DNA from: Arcobacter caeni
GTDB lineage: Bacteria; Campylobacterota; Campylobacteria; Campylobacterales; Arcobacteraceae
Direction: 5' to 3'
Assembly (NCBI RefSeq): GCF_003063245.1
Contig: NZ_MUXE01000007.1
Span: 1 to 64,000 of the forward strand
DNA length: 64,000 nucleotides
A program made the translations under genes and the position numbers. Positions 29,018 to 37,348 of the stretch are shown piece after piece. The notes beneath the pieces are model-generated. The model worked only from the letters and a program-made list of their open reading frames with translations. It was not told the origin of the DNA and did not search any database. Each line of letters opens with the position of its first letter. Position 1 is the stretch's first letter.

Positions 29018-30061
29018 TTAGTTTTGAATTATCTCTGCAACATTTCGCGAACTTCCATTTTTTAGATAATCTCTTAATATTTTAGAATTATCAAAAAATA
29101 ATTTTTTATCCATATTTGTATAATCTAAAAATAAATTCTCAACACTAACTTCATTTTGTAAAAATTCACTATGTAAAGCAGGTTTTCCCATTTTCTCAAA
29201 AAAGATATTTGCGAGGCCAACATAGTTTAGTTTTACAAACATTCTTCCTATAAAAAAATCAAGTTTTTTTGCAATATATGAAAGTGTAAATGGTGTTCCA
29301 ATTAATGCTGCTTCAAGGGTTGCTGTTCCTGAACAAATAAATGCATATTCAGCTTCTTGAAGAGTTTTATGAGTATTTTTTGAAATAGTAAACTCTGAAA
29401 TATCTCCATAAATATTTTTAATATATTCATCATCAAATTTTGCTGGAATTATCAAAATATACTCTTTGTTTGGAATTTTTTTGATTAATTCTTTAAAAAT
29501 TGGTATAAGATTTGTAATTTCTGTTTTTCTACTTCCTGGCATAAAAGCTATTTTATTTGTAGCAGATAAATCTTGCTTAAACTCTTTTATTTCATCTAAA
29601 AGTGGATGTCCAACATAGGTGATTTTATTTTTATCACTATACATTTCACTTTCAAAAGGAATGATAGAACAAAGTTTTGAACAATAAAGTTCAAGTTTTT
29701 TTACTCTTCCTTTTTTCCAAGCCCAAGCTTGTGGCAAAATATAATAAATAATTTCTTTATTTGGATAAGTTTCCCTTAGTTTTTTTGCAAGTGGAAGATT
29801 AAAACCTGAACTATCCATTAGTAAAACTTTGTCACAATCTTTGGCTAAATCTACTAACTCGTCTCTTAGTTTAAAGAAGAATCTTAATTTTTTTAAAGCA
29901 TCAACAATTCCCATGATTGCCAATGCTGTTAAATCATAAAGTGGATTCCCAAGCTCCTTATCAAAAACTCCAAAAAGTTCCACATCCTTAGATAAATACT
30001 TTTTTAACTCTTTTAAGTGAATATTTGAAGAGGCTTCCATTGCACAAACTAATAATTTCAT
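29018..30061 (-). CDS. lpxB: Lipid-A-disaccharide synthase
   Basis: 347-residue LpxB, the GT19 enzyme that joins UDP-2,3-diacylglucosamine to lipid X. Seen: an N-terminal EASSNIHLKEL segment, YYILPQAWAWKKGR (about 110), IAFMPGSRKTEI (about 190) and SGTATLEAALIGTPFTLSY (about 245). Its start overlaps the queH stop as ATGA. It is shorter than E. coli LpxB (382), as in other Campylobacterota. Confidence 0.95.
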   Translation of the reverse strand: MKLLVCAMEASSNIHLKELKKYLSKDVELFGVFDKELGNPLYDLTALAIMGIVDALKKLRFFFKLRDELVDLAKDCDKVLLMDSSGFNLPLAKKLRETYPNKEIIYYILPQAWAWKKGRVKKLELYCSKLCSIIPFESEMYSDKNKITYVGHPLLDEIKEFKQDLSATNKIAFMPGSRKTEITNLIPIFKELIKKIPNKEYILIIPAKFDDEYIKNIYGDISEFTISKNTHKTLQEAEYAFICSGTATLEAALIGTPFTLSYIAKKLDFFIGRMFVKLNYVGLANIFFEKMGKPALHSEFLQNEVSVENLFLDYTNMDKKLFFDNSKILRDYLKNGSSRNVAEIIQN

Positions 30062-31131
30062 ACTAATTCTTCTTTAATATCTTCATAAGTTGTTGCATTT
30101 ATTTCTATTTCATATTTTTCATTTTTTATCTCATCAAGAACTATTAAAGCACTTAAATCATAAGGATTTTTTAATATTTGATTTCGTATATTTAACTCTT
30201 TTTCAAAGCTTAGAGGATTGTACATAAGCTCTTTTACATTTTTGTATGAAGAGTCTGCAAATAGATTAAAAGTTGTAATATCAATTATTTTAACTTCGTC
30301 TTTGTTTAAGTAGTTTATCCCATCTTTTTCATATTCAATTCTTCCATTTGTATTATTTCTATTTATTGTTGAATAACAAAAAATATATGAGGGAACTATA
30401 TTTTTAGCAACTTTTACAATCGAGCCAAGAAGTCTATAGTTTAAAAATCTTTGTTTTATGATTTTATAAGTTGCTCCTTCTTTTTCAAGTTTGTTTCTTT
30501 TTTTATAAAGTTCTAGTCTCTCTTCAATAGATTCTGGCAATATTTGATTTGAAATTGGATTAAACATCTCATCCATAATCTTTTTTTGAGCTTCTCTTTG
30601 GGCACTAAGACCAAATAAACAACCACAATAGTTTTGTCTATAAAGTGAATTTTCTTTTACTTTTTGCCCTTGAATTTCAGCTCCATTTCCGGCTTTGTAA
30701 TCCCTATAAATAAACTCTAAACCTGTAAGTGAGGATAAATTGTTTCCAATTATTTCAAGTTTTTCTTGGGATTTTTTGGGAGAAATTAGAAGTGTTGTTG
30801 TAAATTTATTATGTCCTAATTCAGCAGCTTTTTGAACAGTTGTATCGAGTCTATCATCATAACAAACTGTACATCTATCGCCTTTTTCTGGTAAATGTTC
30901 CATTCCTTTAACTTTTTTTAACCACTCTTCGAGGTTATAAGCACCTTCAATTAATTTTATGCCTAATTTTTGGCATGAATATTCTACATCTAAATATCTA
31001 AGTCTATATTCACTATATGGATGAATATTAGGGTCATAAAAATAACCTACTAATTCTTCATTTGGAAATTCTTCTTGTATTTTTTCTAAAAAATAGTGAC
31101 TATCAACTGCGCAACAAATATGAACTAACAA
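30058..31131 (-). CDS. queH: Epoxyqueuosine reductase QueH
   Basis: 357-residue QueH (DUF208), which reduces epoxyqueuosine to queuosine in tRNA, replacing QueG in many bacteria. The family cysteines are present: HICC (C6-C7), GDRCTVCYDDRL (about 83-94) and NYCGCLFG (about 168-175), which bind a [4Fe-4S] cluster and a metal. The C-terminal half (about 190-357) is an extension beyond the minimal domain and is of unknown function. It heads the queH-lpxB unit. Confidence 0.9.
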   Translation of the reverse strand: MLVHICCAVDSHYFLEKIQEEFPNEELVGYFYDPNIHPYSEYRLRYLDVEYSCQKLGIKLIEGAYNLEEWLKKVKGMEHLPEKGDRCTVCYDDRLDTTVQKAAELGHNKFTTTLLISPKKSQEKLEIIGNNLSSLTGLEFIYRDYKAGNGAEIQGQKVKENSLYRQNYCGCLFGLSAQREAQKKIMDEMFNPISNQILPESIEERLELYKKRNKLEKEGATYKIIKQRFLNYRLLGSIVKVAKNIVPSYIFCYSTINRNNTNGRIEYEKDGINYLNKDEVKIIDITTFNLFADSSYKNVKELMYNPLSFEKELNIRNQILKNPYDLSALIVLDEIKNEKYEIEINATTYEDIKEELV

Positions 31132-31159
31132 TATAAAACCTTTAAATTATATAATTTGA

Positions 31160-31192
31160 TATAATTATAGTAAAAGTTTTTAAAACAAAGGA
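31160..31192 (+). promoter_or_regulatory. Promoter and ribosome-binding site of the 31199 lipoprotein
   Basis: TATAAT at 31160-31165 is followed by AAAGGA at 31187-31192. The ribosome-binding site is six bases before ATA 31199 and eighteen before TTG 31211, which decides the start in favour of ATA. Confidence 0.55.
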
Positions 31193-31198
31193 TTAGCC

Positions 31199-31588
31199 AT
31201 AAAAAATTTATTGATTTTCATTTTTTCTATATTCATCTTTACGGGATGTTTTAGCACAAATGAACCACAAATTAGTTCGAACAGCGCAACAATATTAATC
31301 AAAACTCCCCAAATGAAATTTTATGATAAAGGGTTTATTTATAAATATAAAAATTATACGCAAGTTCAGATTTTTAGTGCTGGAACTGCTATTTTAGATA
31401 TGAAAATTTATGAAGATAAAGTTTGTAAAGCTACTTTTAAATGTCAAGATTTAAAAACATTTAACAAAGAAAATTTATCTTCAACATATCCTGATAATTT
31501 TATAAAAGAGTTATTTGAGAGAAATCAAAAAGAAGTTATTCATAGAGATAAACAAAATGACATTTTGATTAAAATAATAAGAGACTAG
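31199..31588 (+). CDS. Small lipoprotein with probable ATA start
   Basis: About 129-residue lipoprotein of unknown function. From ATA 31199 the protein begins with (M)KNLL, then a hydrophobic stretch IFIFSIFIF and lipobox FTGC, a textbook lipoprotein signal. Starting at the first standard codon (TTG 31211) would lose the basic n-region and has no ribosome-binding site. AAAGGA lies six bases before ATA. The mature part carries CKATFKC, a possible disulfide, and a charged C-terminus. The gene is divergent from queH and ends in a palindromic terminator. The call of an AUA initiator is inference; a sequence error or strain variant of ATG is the alternative. Confidence 0.65.
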   Translation: MKNLLIFIFSIFIFTGCFSTNEPQISSNSATILIKTPQMKFYDKGFIYKYKNYTQVQIFSAGTAILDMKIYEDKVCKATFKCQDLKTFNKENLSSTYPDNFIKELFERNQKEVIHRDKQNDILIKIIRD

Positions 31589-31602
31589 TTTAAAACTAGT
31601 CT
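31582..31602. terminator. Bidirectional terminator palindrome
   Basis: A 21-base near-perfect palindrome (AGACTAGTTT, one central base, AAACTAGTCT) contains the stop of the plus-strand lipoprotein gene and is followed by TTTTATT, immediately before the end of the convergent NSS gene. Confidence 0.75.
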
Positions 31603-31603
31603 T

Positions 31604-32953
31604 TTATTCGATATTTATTATGCCTAATTCATTTAGCATTATAATTAGTATTGAAATTGGAGCAACATATCTAATTATAAATAACCAAATTTTGTAATAA
31701 TTCTCTCCAATATATGGAACAATCGCATTTCTTGAAACTTCTTTATCAAGAACAAATCCAATAAAGATTGAGATTATCATTCCACCAAGTGGTAATAAAA
31801 TAGCTGAACTTATAAAGTCAAACCAATCAAAAATATTTTTACTTCCAAGGGTTAAACTTTCCGAAAAGGCATTTGTATTTGACAATAAAACAACTATTCC
31901 AATAAGATAAGCAAAAAAAGCAGCACCATAAGTTGCCTTTTTTCTTTCCATATTTCTTCTTTCGATTAAGTACATAACTGTTGGTTCTAATACTGAAACA
32001 GCAGATGTAATAGCTGCAAATGCTAAAGCCACAAAAAATAAAAATGATAATAAAATACCAATAGTTCCCATTTCATGGAAAATCGCAGGAAGTGTAATAA
32101 ATACTAATCCAGCACCTTTACTTGGTTCTTGCCCTGCTGTAAATGTAATTGAAAAGATAATTAAACCAGCAACAATAGCAATTAAAGTATCCATAACTAC
32201 AACCCAAACAGATGCTTTTACTATATTTACATCTTTATCTAAAGAAGAAGCGTAAGTTAAAATAGTAACCATACCAATTGATAAGGTGAAAAATGCATGT
32301 CCAACGGCCACAATTATTGAACTTGATTTAAATTTTTCAAAATTTGGATAAAACATAAAATCAACAGCTTTCATAAATCCATCTAATTGAATAGAATAAA
32401 CAAGCAAGAGTAGTAAAATGATTATAAGTGCAGGCATTAATATATTGTTTAATTTTTCAATACCCTTTTTTACGCCTTTTGAAATAGTTAAAGCAATAAG
32501 TATAAAAGTTAATGTGTAATAAATTAGTTGAGCATAAATATCATTTTTCAAGAAATTTGAAAATAAATCTTCTGAATCTTTAAAACTAGCAGGTAATGCA
32601 GTTAATGAAAGAACAATATAGTTAAAAATCCAGCCAATAACAACGCAATAAAAGGTCAAAATTAGAAAACCAGTTAAAAAGGTAAATCCTGAATATTTCC
32701 AATACTTTTTATTTTTAGGTGAGAGTATTTCAAATGTTGATACACCATCTTTGTGGGCGTTACTACCAAGTAAAACTTCTCCAATAAATATCGACATACC
32801 AATTAGAAAAACAGTTGCTAGATAAACTAATACAAAAACTCCTCCTCCATTATCTCCTGCAATATAAGGAAACTTCCAAATATTTCCAAGTCCAACAGCA
32901 CTTCCTGCAGCTGCTAGAATAAATCCAACTCTTGTAAAACGATTTTTGTGCAT
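31604..32953 (-). CDS. Sodium-dependent transporter, NSS (SNF) family
   Basis: 449-residue transporter of the neurotransmitter:sodium symporter family, importing an amino acid or related solute with Na+. The TM1 signature GLGNIWKFPYIAGDNGGGVF (about 21-40) is intact, and eleven to twelve TM helices are visible. Bacterial members lacking TM12 are common; substrate cannot be deduced. It stands alone, 18 bases downstream of the EAL protein gene on the same strand. Confidence 0.93.
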   Translation of the reverse strand: MHKNRFTRVGFILAAAGSAVGLGNIWKFPYIAGDNGGGVFVLVYLATVFLIGMSIFIGEVLLGSNAHKDGVSTFEILSPKNKKYWKYSGFTFLTGFLILTFYCVVIGWIFNYIVLSLTALPASFKDSEDLFSNFLKNDIYAQLIYYTLTFILIALTISKGVKKGIEKLNNILMPALIIILLLLLVYSIQLDGFMKAVDFMFYPNFEKFKSSSIIVAVGHAFFTLSIGMVTILTYASSLDKDVNIVKASVWVVVMDTLIAIVAGLIIFSITFTAGQEPSKGAGLVFITLPAIFHEMGTIGILLSFLFFVALAFAAITSAVSVLEPTVMYLIERRNMERKKATYGAAFFAYLIGIVVLLSNTNAFSESLTLGSKNIFDWFDFISSAILLPLGGMIISIFIGFVLDKEVSRNAIVPYIGENYYKIWLFIIRYVAPISILIIMLNELGIINIE

Positions 32954-32971
32954 TTTGCCCCTTTTATTTTC

Positions 32972-34927
32972 TTAATCTAATTTTTGCGGTTTTCCAAAAT
33001 AATAACCTTGTGCAAAATCAATTCCCATATTTTTAACCACTTCAAAAACACTTTGAGAATGGACAAACTCGGCGATTGTTTGAATATTCATTTTTTTTGC
33101 AAAATCTATAATAGTTTCTGTAACAAGTTGAGAATTTATATTATGATCAATATCTTTTATCATTGAAGCATCGATTTTTATATAGTCAACTTTTAATTTC
33201 ATAATATATTCAAAATTTGAGTAACCAGTTCCAAAATCATCAATTGAGATTTTTGCACCTGTTTTTTTTACTTCATTTATAAATTCAATAACTTCTTTAT
33301 AATTTTCAATACCATCTGATTCTATAAGTTCAAAAACTATTTTGTCTCCTAGTTGATACTCATATAATTTTTCAATAATAGTTGCATAAACATCTTCATT
33401 TAAAACATCATAAACAGATAAATTTATTGATACTTGAGCATCAATATTTTTAAAAATCTCAAAAGTTTTTTCAATAATAATTTTTGTAAGTTTAGGATAA
33501 AGTTTATTTTTTTTAGCTAATTCTAAAAAATGTATAGGAGAAAGATATTCCCCTTCTTCATCAATCATTCTCATTAATGCTTCATATTTAACAATTTTTG
33601 AAGTTTTTGTGTCAACAATTGGCTGAAATAATGGTTCAATTCTATTGTTTTCTATTGCATCTTTTATTCTTTTAGCCCATTTTAGATTTTGTTCATAATC
33701 ATGTTCTATATTCATTGAAGATTCATAGATTAGATATTTTTTTCTTTTTTTCTTTGCTAGTTTTAAAGCCATATCTGCATTATTTAATAAAAATGAATTT
33801 CCATAGGCAACTCCAATCGTTGCATTTACATAAATTTCATTATCATTTATAATAAAAGTATGATTTTCTATACAATTTGCAAGATGTAAAGCAAGAGTTT
33901 TAATCTCTTCATAAACTCCTTCAATTGGTAAATATACAGCATATTCATCTGCATGAAGTTTAAATAATTGTGCATCTTTTGAAACATTTTCTTTTATAAT
34001 AAGTGCAGTATTTTTGATAATATCATTTCCGATTTTATCTCCATATAAATCATTTATATGTTGAAATTTATCAATATTTAAAATCATTAAAATTGCATCA
34101 TCTTCTAAAGTCAAGGTTTCTATTAATTTTTTTCTATTTGGAAGAGTTGTTAATTCATCGTGATAAAATTGATATTCAAGAGAATCTAACATATGATTAA
34201 ATACATTTTGCATTGAATCTATTTCTGTTATTTTATTGTTTGTTCCCACTCTTTTAGTAATATCTTTATGGTTTGAAATGTAGTCTATATTTGTAATAAA
34301 TTTTTTAATTGGTTTTACTAAATGTCTATCAAATTCTAAAAATAAAGCAATAAAAATAACAATTGAAAATAAAATTATAAACAAAATAAAGAAGTTAATA
34401 ATTGATGAAAGAGAGATTTTTAAATCATCGATTGGATACATTATGTTTATAACACCTAAAACATTTCCTTCTTGAGCTTGGGTATGGCATTTTAAACACT
34501 CTTGTTTTGCAACAATTGGATAATAATATTCTATTGTAGAGTCATCAATTACATTCAAAATATCATTATTCCCAAATGCTGATTGAATAAAAACATCTGT
34601 TTTTCTTGCCTGCGAATCTTTTAAAATATCTCCAAATTGTTTGGCAACTTCTTCACCTCTATAAACATGCACAGCCATATTTTTATCAACAGAATTTAGT
34701 CTGGAGATTATTTTTTCTAAATCAGTTCTTGTCCAACCTCTCTCCATTGCTGAGTATAAAGATTGAAAGATAAGTTCTGTAGTTTTTTTAGCATCAACTT
34801 TTGATAGTTTTTCAATAGCTTCTTTTTTCATATAATGAGTGTAAACAAATGCAATTGTTAATGAAAAAGTAAGAGTTATAATAATAATTTTTAAGATAAG
34901 GTTATTGTAGCTTGTAGTTTTATTCAT
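32972..34927 (-). CDS. Membrane GGDEF/EAL protein with haem-type sensor domain
   Basis: About 651-residue cyclic-di-GMP enzyme. Order: TM1 (about 11-30); a periplasmic Tll0287-like/DUF3365 sensor (about 35-170) with the c-type haem motif CLKCH (about 144-148); TM2 (about 175-200); HAMP-like linker; GGDEF domain (about 250-395); and EAL domain (about 405-650). The GGDEF active site is degenerate (LHADEYAV), so cyclase activity is unlikely. The EAL domain keeps YEALMR, FELIESD, SIDDFGTGYS, YIKIDASMI and FAQGYYFGKP, so it should hydrolyse c-di-GMP. I prefer ATG 34927 over GTG 34933, as GAGTG sits just before it. Confidence 0.9.
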   Translation of the reverse strand: MNKTTSYNNLILKIIIITLTFSLTIAFVYTHYMKKEAIEKLSKVDAKKTTELIFQSLYSAMERGWTRTDLEKIISRLNSVDKNMAVHVYRGEEVAKQFGDILKDSQARKTDVFIQSAFGNNDILNVIDDSTIEYYYPIVAKQECLKCHTQAQEGNVLGVINIMYPIDDLKISLSSIINFFILFIILFSIVIFIALFLEFDRHLVKPIKKFITNIDYISNHKDITKRVGTNNKITEIDSMQNVFNHMLDSLEYQFYHDELTTLPNRKKLIETLTLEDDAILMILNIDKFQHINDLYGDKIGNDIIKNTALIIKENVSKDAQLFKLHADEYAVYLPIEGVYEEIKTLALHLANCIENHTFIINDNEIYVNATIGVAYGNSFLLNNADMALKLAKKKRKKYLIYESSMNIEHDYEQNLKWAKRIKDAIENNRIEPLFQPIVDTKTSKIVKYEALMRMIDEEGEYLSPIHFLELAKKNKLYPKLTKIIIEKTFEIFKNIDAQVSINLSVYDVLNEDVYATIIEKLYEYQLGDKIVFELIESDGIENYKEVIEFINEVKKTGAKISIDDFGTGYSNFEYIMKLKVDYIKIDASMIKDIDHNINSQLVTETIIDFAKKMNIQTIAEFVHSQSVFEVVKNMGIDFAQGYYFGKPQKLD

Positions 34928-34978
34928 AATCACTCATTTCATAAAAATAATTAAATATTTTTAGATTATATAGGATAT

Positions 34979-34992
34979 TTACTTTAAAGTAA
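34979..34992. repeat. Palindrome upstream of the GGDEF/EAL gene
   Basis: TTACTTTAAAGTAA is a perfect 14-base palindrome about 55 bases upstream of the GGDEF/EAL gene. It could be a regulator site, but the surrounding DNA is very AT-rich. Confidence 0.3.
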
Positions 34993-34996
34993 TATT

Positions 34997-35035
34997 TTAA
35001 ACTTTTGATTCTAGATTTTATAATCAAAAGTTTAA
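34997..35035 (-). terminator. Terminator hairpin of ndh
   Basis: A perfect 14-bp stem (TTAAACTTTTGATT / AATCAAAAGTTTAA) with an 11-base loop lies 17 bases past the NDH-2 stop. It separates ndh from the GGDEF/EAL gene on the same strand. Confidence 0.65.
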
Positions 35036-35051
35036 AAAGTTAAAGTCTATT

Positions 35052-36251
35052 TTATAATCTTTTTAGTTTTTTATAACCCATTTTAATTAGTTTTAGTAAA
35101 GGTTTTCTGTATGAACTAAATACATATTTTTTGATTTCATATGCAATTCTTCCTTGAACATGAATTAATCCATATAAGTTTCCAGCTGCAAATTTTCCGC
35201 CAAGTGCAATTAAAATACCTTCTAGTTTTGGATCACAAGCAGTTAATTTTTTGTTTTTTATCATACTTAAAATATTTTTACCAGCACTTGTTCCACTGAT
35301 TCTAGCAACTGTAACATTTGGAGGCATTATTTCGCCTTTTTTGTTTTTAATCTCAGCAATATCACCAATAGCAAAAATATTAGGATATTTATTGGTTTGA
35401 AGATATTCGTTTACTAAAACTTGACCTCTTGAATTTTTATCAACATCTAATTGTGATGTGATAGGAGAAGCTTCAATTCCACCTGTAAAAATAATAAATG
35501 AATGATGAATTTTTGTACCGTTTGATAACTCTAAATGGTCTTCATTACATTTTAGTAATTTTGTATTTGTAATTACATTAATTCCTAAAGATTTTAATCT
35601 TTCGTGAGACATACTAATTAGTTTAGGAGTAAGTCCAGGAAGAATGGTATCTGAACTACTAACCAGTGAAATTTTTAGATTATCACAAGAAAAGTTTCCT
35701 CTTTTGAAAAACATTTTAGAGTTATATGCCATTTCAGCTGCGATTTCAACACCTGATAAACCAGCTCCAACAACAACAATATGTGTGTCATCGCACTGTT
35801 TTGCTTCAAATTGAATTTTCTTAAAAAGTTGGTTTTCAAAACTTTGTTTAAAAAACATTGCCCAATGAAGTTTTTTAATATCGTGGGCATTATTTAGTCC
35901 TGGAATTTGAGGAGGGAAAAAAGTTCTAGTTCCCGCTGCCATTACTAAATAATCATATTCAACGATTTCTTGCTCTTCTGTATAAATCTTTCTAGCTTCT
36001 TTATCTATTTTTCTAACTTTTAAATTCTTATACTCTAAATATGGATGATCTAATCCCATACATAATGTTGTTAAATCAATAGTAACATCTGCGATGTTAG
36101 ATTTGTTTGCAATTAAATCGTAAACTTCTGGTTGTAAATTGTGAAAAGTGTGTTTATCAATCAGGGTAATTTTAATATTTTTATTTTTAACTAATTCTTG
36201 TAATGCGTAAATTCCTGAATATCCACCACCAATAATTACAACTTTTTCCAT
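35052..36251 (-). CDS. ndh: Type II NADH dehydrogenase (NDH-2)
   Basis: 399-residue NAD(P)/FAD-dependent oxidoreductase of the NDH-2 family, a non-pumping peripheral membrane enzyme passing electrons from NADH to quinone. FAD site VVIIGGGYSGIYALQEL (residues 4-20), NADH site IVVVGAGLSGVEIAAEMA (about 157-174), and IFAIGDIAEI near the C-terminal third. The C-terminus is basic and amphipathic (YKKLKRL), suiting membrane attachment. With the NADH-module-less complex I in this window, it could be the main NADH-oxidising entry. It has its own promoter region with an FNR-like box upstream. Confidence 0.85.
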   Translation of the reverse strand: MEKVVIIGGGYSGIYALQELVKNKNIKITLIDKHTFHNLQPEVYDLIANKSNIADVTIDLTTLCMGLDHPYLEYKNLKVRKIDKEARKIYTEEQEIVEYDYLVMAAGTRTFFPPQIPGLNNAHDIKKLHWAMFFKQSFENQLFKKIQFEAKQCDDTHIVVVGAGLSGVEIAAEMAYNSKMFFKRGNFSCDNLKISLVSSSDTILPGLTPKLISMSHERLKSLGINVITNTKLLKCNEDHLELSNGTKIHHSFIIFTGGIEASPITSQLDVDKNSRGQVLVNEYLQTNKYPNIFAIGDIAEIKNKKGEIMPPNVTVARISGTSAGKNILSMIKNKKLTACDPKLEGILIALGGKFAAGNLYGLIHVQGRIAYEIKKYVFSSYRKPLLKLIKMGYKKLKRL

Positions 36252-36335
36252 ATAATTTAATCCTTTATTTTTTTAGAAATATTACAAAAATTTAATAGCC
36301 CATTTATAGCGACTTTTAAATTTAAAGAGTCATTG

Positions 36336-36341
36336 TATAAT
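36336..36341 (+). promoter_or_regulatory. Candidate -10 element in the ndh/nfo gap
   Basis: TATAAT on the plus strand, about 150 bases before nfo; the same bases give a TATTAT-like element on the minus strand toward ndh. Which gene it serves cannot be told from the sequence. Confidence 0.35.
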
Positions 36342-36379
36342 ATGCTTTTAGTGAGAAAAGAAAATTTTTGACATATTTC

Positions 36380-36393
36380 TTGATATAAATCAA
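36380..36393. promoter_or_regulatory. FNR/CRP-family binding site
   Basis: TTGATATAAATCAA is a perfect match to the TTGAT-N4-ATCAA consensus of FNR-type regulators. It is centred about 135 bases upstream of ndh and about 101 bases upstream of nfo, in the 236-bp divergent gap. Oxygen control of ndh is the obvious hypothesis. Confidence 0.55.
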
Positions 36394-36487
36394 AGATGTT
36401 TATAAATGACACTTTATTGTCACTTTTAAAATTAGCCACAGAATATTTAAGTAAAATAAAAATAAATAAAATAATTAGGAATATATA

Positions 36488-37333
36488 ATGAAATATGTAG
36501 GCGCACATGTAAGTGCAAGTGGTGGAGTTTATAATGCACCAATAAATGCTATGGCAATTGGAGCAAAAGCATTTGCACTTTTTACAAAAAATCAAAGACA
36601 ATGGGCTGCAAAAGAATTAGATACAAAAACAATTGATAAATGGTTTAAAGAGTTAGAAAAATCAGGGATTCAAGCAAAACATATTTTACCCCATGATTCA
36701 TATCTTATAAATCTTGGACATCCAGAACTTGAAGCAAGAGAAAAGTCTCTAAATGGATTTATTCATGAGATTGAAAGATGTGAGATATTAAAACTTGATA
36801 GATTAAATTTTCATCCAGGTAGCCACCTTCGTAAAATAAGTGAAGAAGAGTGCTTAAATAATATTGCAGAGTCTATGAACAAAGCAATAGATATTACAAA
36901 AGATGTAAAACTTGTAATTGAAAACACAGCAGGTCAAGGAAGTAATCTTGGATATAAATTTGAACACTTAGCTTATATTATTGACAAAATTGAAGATAAA
37001 AGCAGAGTTGGAGTTTGTATTGATACTTGTCATATGTTCACAGCTGGTTATGATATAAGAACACGTGAAGCTTATGATAAAACTTGGAATGAGTTTGACC
37101 AAATAGTAGGACGTCAATATCTTATGGGAATGCACATAAATGATTCAAAACCAGAGCTTGGAAGTAGGGTTGATAGACATGATTCTTTAGGCCTTGGAAA
37201 AATTGGTTGGGATGCATTTAGATTTATTATGAATGATGATAGAATGAATGATATTCCACTTGTTTTAGAAACAATAAATGAAGAGATTTGGGCGCAAGAA
37301 ATTCAAGCACTTTATGATTTAGTTGAAAAATAA
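36488..37333 (+). CDS. nfo: Endonuclease IV (deoxyribonuclease IV)
   Basis: 281-residue Nfo, a zinc-dependent apurinic/apyrimidinic endonuclease of base-excision repair. Metal ligands lie in [61 protein letters not shown] and PLVLETI. Length is standard. It is a single gene ending in a hairpin. Confidence 0.98.
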   Translation: MKYVGAHVSASGGVYNAPINAMAIGAKAFALFTKNQRQWAAKELDTKTIDKWFKELEKSGIQAKHILPHDSYLINLGHPELEAREKSLNGFIHEIERCEILKLDRLNFHPGSHLRKISEEECLNNIAESMNKAIDITKDVKLVIENTAGQGSNLGYKFEHLAYIIDKIEDKSRVGVCIDTCHMFTAGYDIRTREAYDKTWNEFDQIVGRQYLMGMHINDSKPELGSRVDRHDSLGLGKIGWDAFRFIMNDDRMNDIPLVLETINEEIWAQEIQALYDLVEK

Positions 37334-37344
37334 TTTTTTCAACT
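37321..37344. terminator. Terminator hairpin between nfo and the SulP gene
   Basis: AGTTGAAAAA (37321-37330) pairs with TTTTTCAACT (37335-37344); the nfo stop is in the loop. It can act for both convergent genes. Confidence 0.65.
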
Positions 37345-37348
37345 AATA

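Noticed and set aside
36257-36601. Open frame of 114 codons on the minus strand across the nfo start
   Set aside because: It lies over the ndh/nfo regulatory gap and the nfo N-terminus; its translation is Cys/Ile/Phe-rich with no recognisable domain, and nfo is certain.
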